The notes under the pieces: model-generated
What the model was told of the DNA's origin: nothing
The model's database searches: none
What the model saw: only the letters and a program-made list of their open reading frames with translations
Position numbers and translations under genes: made by a program
In this document: positions 56,201 to 64,000 of the stretch, piece by piece
How the letters are laid out: every line of letters starts with the position of its first letter
Position numbering within the stretch: the first letter of the stretch is position 1
NCBI GenBank assembly: GCA_935421135.1
Contig: OW285189.1
Coordinates: forward strand, 868,001-932,000
DNA from: Bugulina stolonifera
Lineage: Eukaryota; Bryozoa; Gymnolaemata; Cheilostomatida; Bugulidae
Direction of reading: 5' to 3'
DNA length: 64,000 bases

Positions 56201-59200
56201 AACACTTTCAAGGATTCAAGGGTTTGTCTCCCAGTGTCAAACTGACTTGTATCAATAGAAAAATATTGATACATTATTACATGTACATGTATGTTCTGTT
56301 TGTGTCCTGCTGTATTTTTGTATAAATGTAGACTGTTCTGACTTCATGGCATTGTTTTAGGTTACATTAGGATCATGTTGTCTACACTTATGTTAGGTTA
56401 GCTGTATTTGTATGGACTACCCTAAAAGAAAAAATTGTTCGTGTTACGCGAGCTTGCTAATATATTGAAGCAAATTGAGATGGAAATTATTCGCAAAATC
56501 TCTGATTTTTGTGTGTGTAGCTAGAAAGGTTACTAAAATGCTATTAGTATTCCATCGAATAAATGTGCTACCCATTGTTGATATGGCCTTTAAATTGTAT
56601 CTATTAAAAGACAAATTTATTGAGTTTAAATATTTATTAATACAACAATTGCTTACTTTTAAAAGGTCGAGGGAGATAACCCCTAATCCACTAATTTCTG
56701 ATGCAAAATAAGAAAATTTATATTTGTGGAGTGGGAGCTGTATTGAAAAAGACAGTTCGAAACTGTGTAAATTACATTTAGAAAAACACAACTCACAGAT
56801 AATTTCAACTAATTAATTAAAAAATATATTAAAAATAAAAATTAGTTGAAATCTGGGGGTTGGGGTTAGGGGTTTCAAACTGTTCAGTGTTGAACTGTCC
56901 GGTTTCAAAATGTCCTGTTTCGAACTGTCTTTTTCAAGCAGTCACAAATTCGGTGAAATACTGTAGCTACCAATAATAGATGTAGTAGGATATCTAATGA
57001 CATACCTTTAGCCCATATGCACCTTCTGTCATAAGCGCGTCTCTCATGTTCTACAAATAGTAATATGATATTGTGGACATACATACTCATATCCAATACC
57101 TCCTTACTGTATCAGATGTTATAAAGGAACTTGCTACTGTTCGGAAAAAACAGTTCGAAATCCCAAACCCCAGATTTCAGCTAGTTTTTATTTTTAACAC
57201 TATATTGTTTAATTAATTGATTAAAATTAATTATCTGTGAGTAGTGTAGTGTAATCTATACAGTTTCGAACTGTCCGGGTTCGAACTGTTCAGTTTCGAA
57301 ACGTCCTGTTTTGAACTGTCTTTCTCGAAATGCCCCTTTACCATTATAAGGAGACTGGCACAGAAAACACATGGTAAAAATTCAACACATTATTGCAATT
57401 GTGTTACCAGGGGAGTGTAATTACAGGGGAAGCAACTCCATTCAATAAATTTGTACATTGTATTGTATTGTATTGCATTCAGTGGTCAAAGTTGGGGAGG
57501 GACGCCATCCCCCACCATAGATTTCAGGAGGTCCCTCGAACTGGTAGATCCCCTACAGATTCCTATGATGTAAGGTACTGTATGTTATTAACATAATTAA
57601 TAATACTAATTGGACCATATTTTAACCTGAAGTTCTTGAATTTTGCACCAGTTCGGTGTCTAATTTTGATAAAGTTTCCAATCCTCGCCGCCGGCTACCC
57701 TAGAGACCCCCACCTCTTTTCTTAGACTTTGACCACTGATTGTATTGTATTGGTGTATGTGCCACTAACCTGTTTATCAGGAGTATAGCCAGGGGTTCCC
57801 AACCTTTTTGGCCCAAGTACCCCTTAGCAATCATGTAGCAAACAAGTACCCCTTTGTAGCAAGCAACGTACTCCTTTGTAAAACTGTATTTAATCAAGGA
57901 TATCTTTGGTTTAATTCGATTAATATTACACGTATACATTATCAAAATGCGTCACTTAAACAGTTAAATAAAAGCAGTATGGTATGAATTCTTATTTATC
58001 AAATATTTAATGATAACTATGTAATATACATGTAACTTCCATAGATTGTAGTGTTTCATGGCTTTCACACTGGTTTAGCACAACTTCATTTGCAACAGTG
58101 AGCCATTTGATGTTCAGTTCAGTAATAGATAATGATAATTCATAATTGATAGTCTGTAGCTGAAAATCACTGTCAAAAATATATTAAGATGACAACTTGT
58201 TTGTATTTCCGAGATTTCTAAAATATACCCCTAGGAGTACATACACCCCAGGTTGGGAACCCCCGGTCTATACCGTTCAATAGTGTAGTAGTAGCAGTAG
58301 GGCAGGGAAAACTGGTCAAGATATTCAAATAACTTGTCATAATGTGAATTTCCCTTCAGTGGCATACTAGAATTTACCTCTTGTATTCCAGTAGTTTGCA
58401 GAGCAGAACAATAAAGTCAAGAATTATGCATTTGACCTGATACCAGAGGGATTAACTGTGGTAAACAATACAAATAATGGTCATCTTTATTGCTCCATTG
58501 CTGTAAAGTGTAAAGTTTCACATAATGATGAGCTATTTAAATATAATACTTATTCAGTTTCCCCAAGGTTTATTCACCACAGCACAGCTACATGTAGTAG
58601 CACATGCTACCAACTGTGTTATGTATCAGCTAGTAGCACATGCTACCATCTGTGTTATGTATCAGCTAGTAGCAGAAAGATGCTACCAACTGCCCAGAGG
58701 TGAACTCACCTTCATGTGAAGTGGGGACTCTACATGCTGACAGTAAGACAGTAAACTGTTCTGTTTCCTTGCACAAGTCTGTAGAATGAGGGGACAGTAA
58801 TAATTGATAACACACAATTATAGCGTACAGTGTGTGTGTACAGTATTTGTGTATGTGTACAGTGTACAATGTACAGTGTAGGCCTACAGAATATGTGTAC
58901 AGTGTATGTGTACAATATGAGTATGTTTACAGTGTATGTGTATAGTATATCTGTACAGTGCATGTGTACAGTGCATGTGTACAGTGCATGTGTACAGTGC
59001 ATGTGTACAATGTACAGTGCATGTGTACAGTGCATGTGTACAGTGCATGTGTACAGAGTATGCCTGCACTGTAGTGCCGTGATGGTATTCCACTACTATA
59101 ATGCAGTGATGGTATTACACTACTATAATGCAGTGATGGTATTACACTGCTAATAGTGCAGTGATGGTATTATACTACTAATAGTGCAGTGATGGTATTA

Positions 59201-62200
59201 CACTACTATAATGCAGTGATGGTATTACACTACTATAATGCAGTGATGGTATTACACTTCTATAATACAGTGATGGTATTACACTTCTATAATGCAGTGA
59301 TGGTATTACACTACTATAATGCAGTGATGGTATTACACTTCTATAATACAGTGATGGTATTACACTTCTATAATGCAGTGATGGTATTACACTACTAATA
59401 GTGCAGTGATGGTATTACACTACTATAATACAGTGATGGTATTACACTACTATAATGCAGTGATGGTATTACACTACTATAATACAGTGATGGTATTATA
59501 CTACTATAATGCAGTGATGGTATTACACTTCTATAATACAGTGATGGTATTACACTACTATAATTCAGTGATGGTATTACACTGCTAATAGTGCAGTGAT
59601 GGTATTACACTGCTAATAGTGCAGTGATGGTATTATACTACTAATAGTGCAGTGATGGTATTACACTACTATAATACAGTGATGGTATTACACTACTATA
59701 ATGCAGTGATGGTATTACACTACTATAATACAGTGATGGTATTATACTACTATAATGCAGTGATGGTATTACACTTCTATAATACAGTGATGGTATTACA
59801 CTACTATAATTCAGTGATGGTATTACACTGCTAATAGTGCAGTGATGGTATTACACTGCTAATAGTGCAGTGATGGTATTATACTACTAATAGTGCAGTG
59901 ATGGTATTACACTACTATAATGCAGTGATGGTATTACACTACTATAATGCAGTGATGGTATTACACTTCTATAATACAGTGATGGTATTACACTTCTATA
60001 ATGCAGTGATGGTATTACACTACTAATAGTGCAGTGATGGTATTACACTACTATAATACAGTGATGGTATTACACTACTATAATGCAGTGATGGTATTAC
60101 ACTACTATAATACAGTGATGGTATTACACTACTATTAGTGCAGTGATGGTATTACACTACTATAATTCAGTGATGGTATTACACTGCTAATAGTGCAGTG
60201 ATGGTATTACACTACTATAATGCAGTGATGGTATTACACTACTATAATGCAGTGATGGTATTACACTTCTATAATACAGTGATGGTATTACACTTCTAAA
60301 ATGCAGTGATGGTATTACACTACTAATAGTGCAGTGATGGTATTACACTACTATAATACAGTGATGGTATTACACTACTATAATGCAGTGATGGTATTAC
60401 ACTACTATAATACAGTGATGGTATTACACTACTATTAGTGCAGTGATGGTATTACACTACTATAATTCAGTGATGGTATTACACTGCTAATAGTGCAGTG
60501 ATGGTATTACACTACTAGAATGCAGTGATGGTATTACACTACTAATAGTGCAGTGATGGTATTACACTACTATAATACAGTGATGGTATTACACTACTAT
60601 TAGTGCAGTGATGGTATTACACTACTAATAGTGCAGTGATGGTATTACACTACTAATAGTGCAGTGATGGTATTACACTACTATAATACAGTGATGGTAT
60701 TACACTACTATAATGCAGTGATGGTATTACACTACTATAATACAGTGATGGTATTACACTACTATAATGCAGTGATGGTATTACACTACTATAATGCAGT
60801 GATGGTATTACACTACTATAATGCAGTGATGGTATTACACTACTATAATGCAGTGATGGTATTACACTACTATAATGCAGTGATGGTATTACACTACTAT
60901 AACCCACCCAGCAGCTGAGCACCTCTGAACTCTCAAACTTGCGAGGATCTGTACGGAAAGTCATGGCATTGTACAACTTGACCATTAAGTATTGTTCAAC
61001 CTTGGCCATGGGTACCTGCAGTGACCATTTAGACAAAATATATTTGCATGACTGTCCATGAACAATGTGACGCCTCACACACAATATATTACTAAATAAA
61101 TGAGATACGTGATCACCAAATCATACCTGTGCAAAGTATTTGTCATACATGTCCCATATGAGCTTTCTTGACCTAAGATTGTGGCAAAGTTTATCAGCTG
61201 CAGTGTCCACTATTGGCGAAGCTGGTGGAGGAATATCACTCTCTTGACAAGGAGAGTGATGGACAGGAAGTGAGGCGGCCATGGCAGTTTTCTTTCCATG
61301 ACGCGTATAACTAAAACTAGGCACCACAACGTGTACAGGGAGAGGAGTAGTCCTCCTACCAGATCTTCGACTTGGTTCGTCATATTTTCTTGTAGCAAAA
61401 CTTTGGTCATGTGAAGATTCTGTGGTGAGTATTCTGTCTGTCAGGTTTGATGAAGGATTACAATTAGAGGAAGTGTATTGTGATGCATGTTGACATGTGG
61501 ACCTGTGATCGGTGAAACCAATGATTGATTCGTCGCCGGCACACATCAGAGAATCTAATGGCACTTTGTCAGATGGGCCTACATTTTGTATACTAGGGAA
61601 CACTGGTTGGACGGATGAATTTGAGTGTACTTTGGACAGTTTAGAGTGACCATTGACTTCAAACAGTGTCAAGTGACCTTTGGCCTCTAACAGTGTAGAG
61701 TGATTTTTGACCTCTGGGAGTGTAGACTGACCTTTAATCTTGGAAAGTGGAGAGTGACATTTTACTTCTGAAAGTTGACATTGACCTTTGACCTCTGACA
61801 GTGTAAAGTGATCGTTGACCTCTGACAGCGGAAAATGACCTTTGATCTCTAAAAGGGGGGAGTGATCGTTGACCTCTGATAGTGAAGAGCGACTCCTACC
61901 ATGTAATGATAGGGGTTGTGCTTTAACCTTGAAGACTATAGCTTGAATCTTGGCCTTGAGTGGCATAGGTTTATCCGGCAGTGCAATATCACATATGTTA
62001 AACATCTGACCACTCTCTGGAGACCTAACAACAGCTGTAGAACTAGTTGGCCAGTTTAACTGATCTATCTTCTCAACATTTACTTGACTGGCGATGGGCT
62101 GTAACAAGGTGGTTGATGAGGAGTCATGTTTAGCGCTAGCCAACGCATTATCTGTAACACAGCAGGCTCCTTATCATAAGACAAACAATCATCCTAATAA

Positions 62201-63819
62201 AAGTGTACGTACTGCACACATACACTGCACTTACGGGAAAGTAAAAACAAACTATAGCCTGCTTCAGCTATTTCATTCTCTCCGAAATGGCCATAAGAGC
62301 AATGGTATTTTGACAGCATATGCACGTAGATAACGTATAAAATGGCTTCCTAGAAACATGCTTTCACTGATTGAGATTTGACTGAAGTAGGATTAGGGTA
62401 TTAGCCAGACCGCGAAAACTCAAACCGCGAAAACTTTTATTGAATGATTTTGAAGCTAATAGCTGACAACGTGACTCCAACGAAATAATGTCATCACATC
62501 AGGTCAAATATTGGATTATTGGAAAGTGCGCCAATTTCACATCAACTAAAATTGACATCATTGCTGAGATGCATTGAGAGTGTCAAGAGAATGACAATCG
62601 GCTGAAAGTAGTAGAGTGATGGACTAAGTGACTGACTAACTGACTGGCCTATTGACCGACTGACCAACTAACTAACTGACCGACCAATTGACTGACAGGG
62701 TAAAGGGACATTTCAAAAATTTCAGTTAGAAACAGGACATTCCGAAAACTTTAACGTTGAAGTTTGAACGTTTTCGGAACGTTTTGTTTCTAACTGAAAT
62801 TTTTGAACAGTCGCAAATTTGACAGACAGATTGAATAGATTGGCTTTAGATGCTGAGGAGGTGAGATGGTAGGAAGAACCCAGAATAAATCAGAACTGAT
62901 ATTTGGATGAGATGGAAAGCACAATACAGTGTAATATGATATGTAGAACTATTTAGCCTATACTATGTGGTATACAAATACTACAGTATGATAAGAGAAT
63001 GTAATATATAGACTACATGTACATCCTCAATCCAGGTAATCATTATGGTATTGTAAAGTGCAATGTAGCTGAGAAGGAGGAACACTAACGGAAAGGAAAA
63101 CATAACATTACCTGTAGTTGTGTCCACAATTGAATGATTGCCAGTAGGAAGAATTACTGTAGCAGGAGTAGTAGTCTAAAACATCAAATAAACAATAGTA
63201 TACACTACACTACAATACACTATACTACACCACACTACACTAGTATACAATACACTACACTAGTATACAATATACTGCACTACACTAGTATACAATACAC
63301 TACACTACACCACACTACACTAGTATACAATACACTACACTACACTACACCACACTACACTAGTATACAATACACTACACTACACCACACTACACTAGTA
63401 TACAATACACTACAGTACAATACACTACACTGTGTTGTGTAATACCATCACTGCACTAATAGTAGTGTAATACCATCACTGTATTATAGTAGTGTAATAC
63501 CATCACTGCACTATTAGTAGTGTAATACCATCACTGTATTATAGTAGTGTAATACCATCACTGCACTAACAGTGCAAGCATACGCTGTACACATGCACTG
63601 TACACATACCAGTATACACTACGCCGTACCAATATACACTACACCGTACCAGTATACACTACACTGTACTAGCAATACACTGCACTATTATTACTAGTCA
63701 TACATTACACCAGACTACATTGTAGTAATACACTACACTACTAACACTAGTACAATATAACACTCACCCCATCAGAGTCCCTGCTATCACTTGGTTCTCT
63801 ACCTGAGGGTTGACTTGTG
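40960..63819 (-). CDS. Host multi-exon gene: C2H2-like finger and RS-rich nuclear protein (19 exons, 5' end outside window)
   Basis: Exons, 5' to 3': 63768-63819, 63112-63175, 61127-62151, 60923-61015, 58710-58736, 57006-57050, 55874-55915, 51898-51940, 51092-51135, 50671-50748, 50189-50287, 49241-49288, 49054-49095, 48739-48828, 46912-47047, 45624-45691, 42707-45490, 42443-42517, 40960-41202. Every junction has a GT donor and AG acceptor, and reading phase chains through all of them to a TAG, about 1,698 residues. Order: Ser/Thr-rich N-region with a 9-residue repeat, finger segments, RS domain, Ser-rich region, short acidic C-terminus. The composition suggests a nuclear RNA-linked protein. 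I do not recognise the family. Most introns carry transposon remnants, though no exon does. Confidence 0.78.
41377..42382. mobile_element. TAGTGCTGGGC-family foldback element in the last-but-one intron
   Basis: Ends are TAGTGCTGGGCAGTTTTGAT and ATCAAAACCACCCAGCACTA. The inverted arms extend about 390 bp inward with similar blocks (GTTGTCACACTC against GAGTATGACAAC; AATAAATCGTAATTAT against ATAATTATGATTTATT). The middle has a partly duplicated segment (41690-41760 and 41910-41990). No transposase. Target duplication is not convincing. Related to 26075-26574. Confidence 0.75.
42443..42517 (-). CDS. Host gene exon 18
   Basis: 75 nt, phase 0, EGNGGNGMCSFIVKVIEGII then RLTAL. Donor is GTAAGTAT, acceptor TTTATAG. 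Confidence 0.75.
42707..45490 (-). CDS. Host gene exon 17: 928-codon RS-rich exon
   Basis: An uninterrupted 2,784-nt frame from acceptor TTTTAG to donor GTAGGTAG. Residues about 150-340 are an RS domain with (SRST)n around a 12-bp tandem repeat (44925-44990), SKSKNRRSRSKYRES and SRSRDRRSRSQRHS. A Ser/Lys-rich region follows. Near 620-740 the composition becomes more ordered (IENAWKFYCNRYYDTPSL, YLKSYSGFFIEAPHFENCYP, IRLWRKEVIQDIVPESLPI). The end is Ser/Thr/Asn-rich. RS domains commonly act in splicing and nuclear speckles. Confidence 0.85.
45624..45691 (-). CDS. Host gene exon 16
   Basis: 68 nt, split Val codon then LSKDASNKKEVQRMPTPLGV. Donor is GTATAC, acceptor ATTATAG. It feeds exon 17 in phase 0. 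Confidence 0.7.
45960..46185 (+). repeat. Dispersed repeat, copy 2 (partner at 31540-31765)
   Basis: Same blocks and orientation as the copy at 31540-31765. It lies in the intron between exons 15 and 16. Confidence 0.65.
46318..46830. repeat. Inverted-repeat element with CATGCTTCGTATTTT termini
   Basis: TTCCATGCTTCATATTTTG near 46320 and its inverted relative AAAATACGAAGCATGAAA near 46805-46825; a further inner copy (ATACGAAGCATGGAATT) lies near 46742. Probably a MITE; no target duplication resolved. Confidence 0.4.
46912..47047 (-). CDS. Host gene exon 15
   Basis: 136 nt encoding ILSNLCLMTNCKQTCECPMW and then a Lys/Pro/Gly-rich basic stretch (KLVGKPKKFGKLPGPAK). Four clustered cysteines follow the finger region. 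Donor is GTAAGT. Confidence 0.75.
47586..48123. mobile_element. MITE with 22-bp terminal inverted repeats (AGGGCCACACTGACGCGA type)
   Basis: Left TGCTAGGGCCACACTGACGCGA and right TCGCGTCAGTGTGGCCTAAGCA are inverted with one indel. The subterminal zone is full of GCGAATTCGC and AATTCGC words in both directions. No coding capacity. Target duplication is unclear, so the superfamily is unassigned. Confidence 0.75.
48739..50748 (-). CDS. Host gene exons 10-14: zinc-finger-like cluster (50671-50748, 50189-50287, 49241-49288, 49054-49095, 48739-48828)
   Basis: All five exons are multiples of three and phase 0. The joined product has WFETLVRAQIEAQ, then ISFTCT with VPYC, then FTCSSVDAYLQHVQSSHH as a degenerate C2H2 finger, then LDKYRHLNYFCE joined to VCPIREPAE and SHINSAEHKKNLK, which has the C-x2-C...H-x5-H spacing of matrin or U1-type RNA-binding fingers. 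The match is by eye. A minisatellite of ATATGATATAACAAC lies just 5' of the second exon's donor. Confidence 0.7.
49918..50158. repeat. 15-bp minisatellite (ATATGATATAACAAC), about 16 copies
   Basis: Near-perfect tandem array, with single-base insertions at two points (near 49990 and 50095). It lies 30 bp past the donor of exon 11. Confidence 0.95.
51092..51940 (-). CDS. Host gene exons 8-9 (51898-51940, 51092-51135)
   Basis: Encode DILSFLSSIAEPTR and then, through a split Gly codon, KRSKTVRFSVKAAK. The basic KRSKTVRFSVK segment leads into the finger exons. Donors are GTGAGT and GTAGGT. Confidence 0.7.
52050..52834. mobile_element. Mariner-derived foldback element with head-to-head transposase fragments
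   Basis: Ends GGGTGTCCAGTAAAGTCCTG and CAGGACTTCACAAACACC are inverted. The right half on the plus strand encodes mariner-type transposase pieces (GRWI/LKEMG, PWTSFCGVT, AITTID, LRTTNGAHIKVY in two or three frames), matching the C-terminal DDE region. The left half carries an inverted partner on the minus strand (EHGK, AQLMVLI). Arms are about 270-300 bp. The element is dead as a coding unit. Confidence 0.7.
53730..54881. mobile_element. hAT-like MITE of the AAGTCAAGTC family, copy 2, with an internal minisatellite
   Basis: Ends CAGAGTTGAGTCCAAGTC and CTATGACTCAACTCTG; flanks CAGGAATA (53722-53729) and CAGGAATT (54882-54889), a 7/8 match. Same AAGTCAAGTC subterminal arrays as 28105-28640, plus an expanded TTACACTACAC block (54240-54595). 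Length is 1,152 bp, no transposase. Confidence 0.82.
54240..54595. repeat. 11-bp minisatellite (TTACACTACAC), about 32 copies
   Basis: Tandem TTACACTACAC with TCACACTACAC variants and one irregular point near 54490. It creates an open plus-strand frame (HLHYTYTT) that is not a gene. Confidence 0.95.
55285..55853 (+). pseudogene. LINE 3' end: C-terminal ORF2 fragment
   Basis: Plus strand encodes EIIQEVRKFKYLRYVIG, then LLYGSESWTLNKEMGRRLEA, FIRRILRISWREEFTNEAVL, RQLQIMGHVYP and, in shifted frame, GRQRTRYIDSLNNWISG. These blocks are the signature of a widespread LINE ORF2 C-terminus. The tail is (AAG)n at 55841-55853. The left end is 5'-truncated. It lies antisense to the host gene in an intron. 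Confidence 0.85.
55874..58736 (-). CDS. Host gene exons 5-7: three small in-frame exons (58710-58736, 57006-57050, 55874-55915)
   Basis: 27, 45 and 42 nt, each phase 0 to 0: HVESPLHMK, NMRDALMTEGAYGLK, ALTASVEKQSGYCE. All have GT/AG ends with GTAxGT-like donors. Their symmetric phase means any one could be skipped without a frameshift. The middle exon lies between two inverted MITEs. Because they are short and lack a recognised domain, support rests on splice signals, phase and continuity. Confidence 0.6.
56100..56145. repeat. 46-bp near-perfect palindrome
   Basis: AATAAGGAGTTGTCC and GGACAACTCCTTATT enclose a TTAATTAA core; only one position breaks the symmetry. It sits in the intron between exons 6 and 7. 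Confidence 0.9.
56743..56937. mobile_element. MITE of the GACAGTTCGAAAC family, copy 1
   Basis: Perfect 21-bp terminal inverted repeats starting TTGAAAAAGACAGTTCG. The interior has AACTAATTAATT and an AATCTGGGGGTTGGGGTT block. It is 69 bp from exon 6 (57006-57050) on the downstream (3') side of the gene. Confidence 0.8.
57140..57329. mobile_element. MITE of the GACAGTTCGAAAC family, copy 2, inverted relative to copy 1
   Basis: Ends GGAAAAAACAGTTCG and TTGAACTGTCTTTCTCG, with interior CCCAAACCCCAGATTTCAG and TTAATTAATTG in the order opposite to copy 1. It is 90 bp from exon 6 on its other side. The outer right sequence GGCAT/CCCTTTACC resembles 62698-62710. Confidence 0.7.
57476..57742. mobile_element. 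Short MITE with TCAGTGGTCAAAGT inverted ends
   Basis: CATTCAGTGGTCAAAGT at left and ACTTTGACCACTGATTG at right are inverted. Flanked by TATTGTATTG on both sides (57466-57475, 57743-57752); this may be a duplication, but the local (ATTGT)n repeat makes it ambiguous. Confidence 0.65.
57790..58265. mobile_element. hAT-type MITE (CAGGGGTTCCCAACC family), 476 bp
   Basis: Ends CAGGGGTTCCCAACCT and AGGTTGGGAACCCCCG. The interior is collinear with the reverse complement of 10303-11007, sharing CAAGTACCCCTTAG, GTAGCAAGCAACGTAC and ATACCCCTAGGAGTAC. An 8-bp duplication is not clear. Confidence 0.78.
58840..59055. repeat. 13-bp minisatellite (GTGTACAGTGCAT)
   Basis: Tandem GTGTACAGTGCAT, most regular from 58960 to 59050, with degenerate members to the left. 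Runs directly into the 27-bp array. Shadow ORFs with HMHCTH repeats on the minus strand arise here. Confidence 0.9.
59075..60905. repeat. 27-bp minisatellite (GCAGTGATGGTATTACACTACTATAAT), roughly 67 copies, with higher-order structure
   Basis: Tandem units GCAGTGATGGTATTACACT followed by one of several endings (ACTATAAT, ACTATAATAC, TCTATAAT, ACTAATAGT, GCTAATAGT). Runs of variants repeat as larger blocks: a block at about 59406-59650 recurs almost exactly at 59652-59896. Its right end is 18 bp from the donor of exon 4. It fills most of the intron between exons 4 and 5. Confidence 0.95.
60923..61015 (-). CDS. Host gene exon 4
   Basis: 93 nt, 31 codons (VPMAKVEQYLMVKLYNAMTF then RTDPRKFESSE). 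Its donor (GTGCTC) is only 18 nt from the 1.8-kb minisatellite, and the frame stays open into it if the intron is retained. Confidence 0.75.
61127..62151 (-). CDS. Host gene exon 3 (341 codons, 9-residue tandem repeat)
   Basis: 1,025 nt between GTTACAG acceptor and GTATGA donor. Opens NALASAKHDSSSTT. Near residue 90 of the exon, nine tandem copies of a 9-residue unit with consensus SEVKGHSTL run to about 170 (genomic 61640-61885). A basic segment (YDEPSRRSGRRTTPLPV) follows, and it ends in HNLRSRKLIWDMYDKYFAQ, a well-folded-looking helix continuing into the next exon. No domain identified. Confidence 0.8.
62698..62815. repeat. Hairpin-forming inverted repeat (36-bp arms)
   Basis: Arms 62714-62749 and 62770-62805 start CAAAAATTTCAGTTAGAAAC and are inverted with about three mismatches, with a 20-bp loop. 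The flank GGTAAAGGGACATTTC resembles the outer edge of the MITE at 57140-57342, so it may be a short relative. Confidence 0.8.
63112..63175 (-). CDS. Host gene exon 2
   Basis: 64 nt, phase 0 to 1 (TTTPATVILPTGNHSIVDTTT), donor GTAATG, acceptor TTTTAG. Chains with exon 3 through a split Asp codon. Confidence 0.65.
63195..63430. repeat. ACTACACTAGTATACAATAC-type minisatellite
   Basis: Irregular tandem array of CACTACACTAGTATACAATA and ACACTACACCACACTACAC units in the intron 5' of exon 2. The unit recurs in diverged form to about 63660. Confidence 0.9.
63440..63572. repeat. Inverted block of the 27-bp minisatellite
   Basis: Five units of TAGTGTAATACCATCACTGC, the reverse complement of the unit in 59075-60905, including both variant endings. 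It lies about 2.5 kb away, across exons 2 to 4. Confidence 0.93.
63768..63819 (-). CDS. Host gene exon 1 in window
   Basis: 52 nt, polar (TSQPSGREPSDSRDSDG). Donor is GTGAGTG, acceptor TTGTTAG. The first base completes a codon from an upstream exon outside the window. Confidence 0.6.
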
Positions 63820-64000
63820 CTAACAATATAATATACACATTATTATTATTATACTATCTACATGTACATTGTATATAATATGCATGATTGTAGTGAATAC
63901 ATGTAATGCACATGGGATATACAATATATACACCCTATTGTATCATTGTTGTATTATTATATGGTTACTACAAAGACCATGAGAATCCCTTTGATTGCCA

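Noticed and set aside
59189..60918. Series of plus and minus ORFs with MVLHYYNAV or YSSVIPSLH repeats
   Set aside because: They come from the 27-bp minisatellite, which has no stop in several frames.

Overview
The window looks like a metazoan nuclear contig: AT-rich, with spliced genes using GT-AG introns, Ty3/Gypsy, Ty1/Copia and non-LTR retroelements, hAT and mariner DNA transposons, and long minisatellites. A demosponge or cnidarian-like invertebrate would fit, but nothing here fixes the species. There are no bacterial operons, rRNA or CRISPR arrays.

The left two thirds (1-38650) is a transposon graveyard with nested insertions. 1-4092 is the 5' part of a minus-strand Gypsy element (A). 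5537-9050 is a decayed plus-strand Gypsy (B). 9955-14316 is a broken protein-primed-type family B DNA polymerase on the minus strand, split by a hAT-type MITE. 14937-18870 holds minus-strand gag/pol debris and unassigned ORFs, with a second hAT element carrying a perfect 8-bp target duplication. 19002-25105 is a Gypsy element (C) with gag and pol in one frame separated by a TGA CTA stop context; its integrase is truncated and fused in frame to a second gag tail, and an extra ORF follows. 25117-27310 is minus-strand Gypsy D. 28105-28640 is another hAT element. 29569-38643 is a Russian doll: an old LTR was hit by a 5'-truncated LINE (32289-38016), which was hit by a young Copia element (33029-37141; LTRs differ at 1 of 313 positions).

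The right third (40960-63819, minus strand) is one large host gene of which I reconstructed 19 exons in chained reading phase, about 1,698 residues, with the 5' end outside the window. From N to C terminus it encodes a Ser/Thr-rich region with a 9-residue repeat, a series of small exons carrying C2H2-like zinc-finger segments, a 928-codon RS-rich exon, and a short acidic-to-helical C terminus. I do not recognise the family; an RNA-binding or splicing-linked nuclear protein is the best guess.

The introns of this gene hold their own layer of mobile DNA and repeats: foldback elements, a mariner palindrome, two hAT elements, a LINE 3' end, inverted MITEs on either side of a 45-nt exon, and a 27-bp minisatellite of about 1.8 kb that abuts a splice donor and has an inverted block 2.5 kb away. 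38650-40960 is plain intergenic DNA.
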